A model generated the notes under the pieces. That model was not told the origin of the DNA. It saw nothing but the letters and a program-made list of their open reading frames with translations, and did no database searches. From positions 143,401 to 207,400 of the forward strand of contig CAJWLK010000003.1 of the NCBI GenBank assembly GCA_913043255.1: DNA of 64,000 nt, given 5' to 3'. The DNA comes from an uncultured Gemmatimonadota bacterium. GTDB lineage: Bacteria > Gemmatimonadota > Gemmatimonadetes > Palauibacterales > Palauibacteraceae. Below are positions 60,723 through 64,000 of the stretch, one piece after another; within the stretch, counting starts at the first letter, position 1; every line of letters begins with the position of its first letter. Both the position numbers and the translations under genes were made by a program.

Positions 60723-61012
60723 CTGAACCTAATTCCTTTCTATGCTCCGGGAAGAATATTTTAAACGGCCCCGGACACCAAAATCGCCTACAAGATACGA
60801 GGTTCGTTCACGTTTCAAACTCCTCCGCAGGATGCTGTACCCTTGATATTGCAGAGGTGGTCGTAGCGACAGCTAGTATGAGAAGTTACAGTCGCCACGT
60901 TTGAATATATATAAAGTTCTCTTCAGATCGACCTGCCTAAGATTCAAATCTAATTTTAGTACGTGGTATGTGCGTTAATGTCGTCCGACAAGTGTCAGGT
61001 CAAGAGCAGACT
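60723..61012. other. Intergenic region without a recognised gene
   Basis: About 290 A/T-rich bases upstream of the cupredoxin gene and downstream of the beta-lactamase gene. It probably holds the cupredoxin promoter. No conserved frame is seen. Confidence 0.3.
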
Positions 61013-62080
61013 CTACCTGTCATCCATGCAAGAAGATATATGACTGTCCGTTATGGCACCTTCGCGGCTAACAAAGCTCTCTGTAAAAATGTCGAATACG
61101 AAACGTGTCATTTCGGCTATGGTTCGCTCTCGGCGCCAAGTTGTTCTGCGCAACGTGTTCACGAACGCGGACACAATCAAATGCCCACCGCCGTTTGGTA
61201 GTGAAATGATCCCAACATCATTGATCGCACCAGCCATGGTGCCAGTTTTATGGGCCACTTCGATCGACGATGGGAGCAATCCTCGGAGCCGCGCCCGGCC
61301 TGACTTCGTCAGTCTCATCACTTCAAGGATTCTTGCCCTAGAGTCCCGACTCAGACCCTTACCCTCATGGATCTTCGCCAATAAGTCGGTCATCCCGTCT
61401 GGCGTTGCAGTGTCCTTCGGGTCCATGCCGTAGCGTTCGCGTGCTGCATCGCGGTACGCCTGAGGTAGTGCGTCTCGCATTCGAAAATACTGATATCGGG
61501 ACAGTTTGCTTTCTGGAATTGTATCTGACAGTCCGACGAGATCTGCAAAGGTCCGTGCTTCTGATCGGTCTACTTCCACGCCTGAAACCCCGAGCTCGTG
61601 AACACGGCGCGTCGCGGCTTTTGGGCCTCCCGACATGTTGAGGATCACATCCGTTGCAGTGTTATCTGACGATCGAAGCATGAGCGAGAATAAGCTGTCT
61701 ACGGTCCGCCGAACGGACCGGGTGCGCCAACCAGCGAGTGGACTGTGGCCTGGACGGAAATCTTGTGGCGTAACAACTATAGTTTCAGTGAGGTCAATTT
61801 CACCCGCGTCAACTCGTCGCAGAAATTCGAGGGCCATCGGTACTTTTGAAACGCTCGCCATGGGGAATCTCCGATCACCGTTAAATGAGATCTGGAGCCC
61901 CGATTCGTAATGGAGGGCGGAGAACCCAACTTCTCCACCTACTCGGCGAGCGATGCGTGCGAGCCCGTCATGGATGGAGTCGGAGGCAATGCATGCTGGT
62001 GACGAAGTGGTTGGTTCAGAATCCTGTGCGGAAACAGTAGCGGGAGCCGCCAGGAGTAGGAACCAGCCAATGAGTCGCAT
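61013..62080 (-). CDS. Class A beta-lactamase-like serine hydrolase
   Basis: A 355-residue exported protein (signal peptide 1-18) with all class A elements in order: Ser76-Val-Ser-Lys79 (SxxK), Ser138-Asp-Asn140 (SDN), an omega-loop Glu174 in VDRSEA, and Lys278-Thr-Gly (HKTGT). The family hydrolyses penicillins and cephalosporins by an acyl-enzyme. It is chromosomal and isolated, without a LysR/BlaI regulator or mobile element, so it is probably an intrinsic gene of the lineage. ATG 62080 gives a clean signal peptide; ATG 62134 adds 18 residues. Spectrum cannot be inferred. Confidence 0.88.
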   Translation of the reverse strand: MRLIGWFLLLAAPATVSAQDSEPTTSSPACIASDSIHDGLARIARRVGGEVGFSALHYESGLQISFNGDRRFPMASVSKVPMALEFLRRVDAGEIDLTETIVVTPQDFRPGHSPLAGWRTRSVRRTVDSLFSLMLRSSDNTATDVILNMSGGPKAATRRVHELGVSGVEVDRSEARTFADLVGLSDTIPESKLSRYQYFRMRDALPQAYRDAARERYGMDPKDTATPDGMTDLLAKIHEGKGLSRDSRARILEVMRLTKSGRARLRGLLPSSIEVAHKTGTMAGAINDVGIISLPNGGGHLIVSAFVNTLRRTTWRRERTIAEMTRFVFDIFTESFVSREGAITDSHISSCMDDR

Positions 62081-62134
62081 TGTCGACGTGTTGACCACCC
62101 AGGTTCTAGCCTTATGTTTTTGGCCTATCTTCAT

Positions 62135-62349
62135 GTTATAGCTTTGTTTTCCAACTTTTAATGTTTCTGGTGGTCAATCCATCGTAAGAGTTTCGCTGTG
62201 GCGCTTTTTTTAATTTGCCCCTCGAATTAACTAGAGATGGATTAGTGAGCAAACAGTCAAGCTGCTTATGGATCTCGCGCTAACCTGTGTGTATGGTATA
62301 ATCTGACGTGTGTTAGTTCTTGGCCTGGTCGGTTCATTTCGGAGGTCCT
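62135..62349. promoter_or_regulatory. Divergent intergenic region with an extended -10 promoter
   Basis: TGGTATAAT with TATAAT at 62297-62302 lies 48 bases before the DUF4399 start and reads toward it. GGAGGTCCT just before ATG 62350 is the ribosome site. The beta-lactamase promoter should lie in the left half but is not obvious. Confidence 0.5.
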
Positions 62350-62817
62350 ATGCATCGTACAATCTCGAATATCGTTGTCTGCACGTTTGTGTTTACTAGC
62401 GTCGGATGTGGAGGTGGGGAACAAGTTGACGCTGATCCAAACGATGCGCCGGATGTTTCCACGCAGCCTTCAGCTACTGTCCAGATTGTTAGCCCTGAAG
62501 AAGGTGCTACGGTTGGCACTGATGTGACCGTTACACTCCAAACTTCGGGAATTGAGATTGTCTCAATCACACCGCCCGTTCCGGGCACTGGGCACCACCA
62601 TCTATATGTCGATGTTGATCTTACCCCATTAAACGAGATGATCCCTCAAGGGAACCCGCAAATAATCCATCAAGGTGATGGCAGTACAGAGCGTACGATC
62701 GAGGGGCTTGCCCCCGGCCCACATCGGATCATAGCAGTGGTAGCGAATCCCGCCCACATTCCAATTGATCCGCCGGTCATAGATACCGTACACTTCTGCT
62801 CAGGTGGGAACTGCTAG
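62350..62817 (+). CDS. DUF4399 lipoprotein
   Basis: A 155-residue protein with a lipobox ending at Cys20 (SVGC), an acidic/Pro linker and a DUF4399 domain, marked by the His cluster in PGTGHHHLYVDVD and GPHRIIAVVANPAHIP. The domain is an immunoglobulin-like sandwich of unknown role; the three consecutive histidines suggest metal binding. ATG 62350 is fixed by GGAGGTCCT. The CbiX-like gene follows on the same strand. Confidence 0.87.
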   Translation: MHRTISNIVVCTFVFTSVGCGGGEQVDADPNDAPDVSTQPSATVQIVSPEEGATVGTDVTVTLQTSGIEIVSITPPVPGTGHHHLYVDVDLTPLNEMIPQGNPQIIHQGDGSTERTIEGLAPGPHRIIAVVANPAHIPIDPPVIDTVHFCSGGNC

Positions 62818-62866
62818 TCAGATTAGGCTAAATCTTATTCTCTTAATCCATCACTTAGTCCGGTCA

Positions 62867-63784
62867 ATGCGTTTAGCATTTCCTGTAATCACGCTCTTGA
62901 TTTTGGCAGGATGCTCTAACCTCCCGCCCGTGAACCCTACGTCTTCGATAGACGCAGGCCACAACCAGAGACTCGGTGCCCTGGTTATGGCCCACGGAGG
63001 TGATCGACATTGGAACTCCTCAGTCGAAGAGGCTATTGGACTTCTGGATGAAGAGATGCCTGTCTCAGTAGCGTATGGAATGGCCGATCCTTCCTCACTT
63101 CGGACCGGCTTAAAATCGCTTCTCAGTGAGGGGGTCACTCACGTGGCGGTAGTACGGCTCTTTCTCTCAGGCGATTCATTCTTAGACCAGACCAAATTTC
63201 TCCTGGGTCTTTCAGGCACCCCGCCCGAATCATGGGTACTTATGGGGCCAGGAGCGAGTAACCCGGAAGCGCGACAGAAAATTCAACATACCCAAGTGGT
63301 CGCTACGCATCTCAATGGACTTATAGAGTCAGAATACGCTGGGAAAATCATGCTTGAGCGAGCTGCCTCATTGAGCTTGTCTCCCTCTGAAGAAAGCGTA
63401 TTGATTATCGCACACGGAATGGGTGACGAGGACGAGAACAACAAACTCTTGGAATCGATGAGAGGTGCTGCCGAACGGGTTGCCCAGGGTGGTTATGCAG
63501 ATGTTCAGATTGCTACTTTGCGAGAAGATTGGCCATCCAAGCGGATAACGGCCGAGCAGGAAATTCAAAGGTACGTATCAGAGGAAAATGAGTCCGGTCG
63601 TCGAGTGCTAGTTCTCCCAATGCGTCTTTCGGGTTTTGGGCCGTATCGAGAAGTTCTCGCCGGACTCAATTATTCAGAGGGCCTCGCACTGCTGCCTCAT
63701 GAAGAAATAGCTAGGTGGATTCTTGAAACTGCCTATGACGTAAGCTTTTCATCTGGCTGGAACTTTAGAGGCGTACTCAAGTAG
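62867..63784 (+). CDS. CbiX-like chelatase-fold lipoprotein
   Basis: A 305-residue protein with a lipobox ending at Cys16 (LAGC) and two CbiX/sirohydrochlorin-chelatase-like halves: VMAHGGDRHWN near residue 40 and IIAHGMGDEDEN near 185. Cytoplasmic CbiX inserts cobalt or iron into sirohydrochlorin with His residues. Here the protein is lipid-anchored outside the cytoplasm, which argues against a role in cobalamin synthesis; metal binding is a better guess. ATG 62867 starts the signal; the frame is open back to 62804. It follows the DUF4399 gene by 49 bases. Confidence 0.82.
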   Translation: MRLAFPVITLLILAGCSNLPPVNPTSSIDAGHNQRLGALVMAHGGDRHWNSSVEEAIGLLDEEMPVSVAYGMADPSSLRTGLKSLLSEGVTHVAVVRLFLSGDSFLDQTKFLLGLSGTPPESWVLMGPGASNPEARQKIQHTQVVATHLNGLIESEYAGKIMLERAASLSLSPSEESVLIIAHGMGDEDENNKLLESMRGAAERVAQGGYADVQIATLREDWPSKRITAEQEIQRYVSEENESGRRVLVLPMRLSGFGPYREVLAGLNYSEGLALLPHEEIARWILETAYDVSFSSGWNFRGVLK

Positions 63785-63919
63785 TTGGGAGCCGCGCACG
63801 GTCTACATGAATCGAACACGCTTGGTTGCTTAGAGTTGTAAAGGTCGATTCATCTTTACTCTCTATCTTCGTAGAAGTCATCAAATGCTTCTTTTACAAT
63901 TTCAGTTTCTTCCATGTCT

Positions 63920-64000
63920 TCACCGTGCGTCGTCCTGCCTGCCCCGTCGCCACAGCTTACGGGTCAGAATCGATCCTGGTTCCTTCCTCCGCCGAAGCGT
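63920..64000 (-). CDS. C-terminal end of a gene cut by the window edge (possible)
   Basis: A frame open from the right edge runs 26 codons to a TGA at 63920-63922 and encodes a basic peptide (EPGSILTRKLWRRGRQDDAR). It may be the 3' end of a minus-strand gene. With so few residues no family can be named. Confidence 0.3.
   Translation of the reverse strand, partial: TLRRRKEPGSILTRKLWRRGRQDDAR

Noticed and set aside
63856..63915. 19-codon acidic ORF (MEETEIVKEAFDDF start) on the minus strand
   Set aside because: Very short, without a good ribosome site or recognised relatives; it could also be part of the gene cut by the window edge.

Overview
The window is a stretch of bacterial chromosome with about 50 protein genes and seven tRNA genes. 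No prophage, insertion sequence, plasmid gene or CRISPR array is visible. The gene set fits an aerobic, heterotrophic, Gram-negative (diderm) bacterium: a complete alternative complex III operon, two outer-membrane barrel proteins, many secreted or Tat-exported hydrolases and oxidoreductases, and lipoproteins with clear lipoboxes. The combination of alternative complex III, Tat-dependent aldo/keto reductases, LVIVD/YVTN propeller proteins and DUF1684/DUF4399/DUF1028 proteins resembles uncultured marine Gemmatimonadota or a related group. That placement is inference; no rRNA or ribosomal marker is present to fix it.

Layout. 0.2-8.4 kb: secreted protein, Tat aldo/keto reductase, outer-membrane barrel protein, Gly/Tyr repeat protein, exported amidase and CocE-type hydrolase. 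8.4-13.0 kb: a minus-strand operon of a tripartite tricarboxylate transporter (solute-binding lipoprotein, large and small permease) plus a fumarate-reductase-type flavoprotein, each joined to the next by a 4-base ATGA overlap. It is divergent from a two-subunit molybdenum hydroxylase (13.2-16.0 kb). 16.2-17.1 kb: seven tRNA genes on the minus strand (Val, Asp, Ala, Thr, Gly, Pro, Pro in order of transcription) behind one sigma70-like promoter. 17.3-24.9 kb: the alternative complex III operon actABCDEF. 25-34 kb: coiled-coil protein, 2-oxoglutarate dehydrogenase E1 overlapped with a metallo-beta-lactamase-fold gene, YVTN protein, acyltransferase, MscS channel, a DUF411 gene with an in-frame TGA, and a threonine dehydratase-like enzyme. 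34-45 kb: YbjQ protein, alpha/beta hydrolase, M20 peptidase, EamA transporter, serine hydrolase, large zinc metalloprotease, YfcC-type transporter and an orphan NusG-like antiterminator. 45-64 kb: LVIVD protein, DUF305 protein, amidohydrolase, DUF1028 protein, serine hydrolase, second Tat aldo/keto reductase, class IV aminotransferase, PQQ-type sugar dehydrogenase, DUF1684 protein, barrel protein, Tat-exported aminotransferase, apaG-tenA, cupredoxin lipoprotein, class A beta-lactamase, DUF4399 lipoprotein and a CbiX-like lipoprotein.

The main discovery candidate is at 32416-32913. It encodes a full-length DUF411 lipoprotein whose reading frame is interrupted only by a TGA exactly where the family has the first cysteine of its CGCC motif. 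A perfect 7-bp hairpin with a GGU loop starts 10 bases after that TGA, which matches the geometry of a bacterial SECIS element. The simplest reading is a selenocysteine-containing DUF411 protein.

Other points of interest are two probable non-canonical start codons (ATC for the class IV aminotransferase, CTG for the YfcC transporter), an exported aldo/keto reductase that has lost its catalytic tyrosine, an alternative complex III iron-sulfur subunit with a Cys-rich N-terminus, and the transporter-flavoprotein operon next to a molybdenum hydroxylase, which looks like an uptake-and-oxidation module for an organic acid or heteroaromatic substrate.
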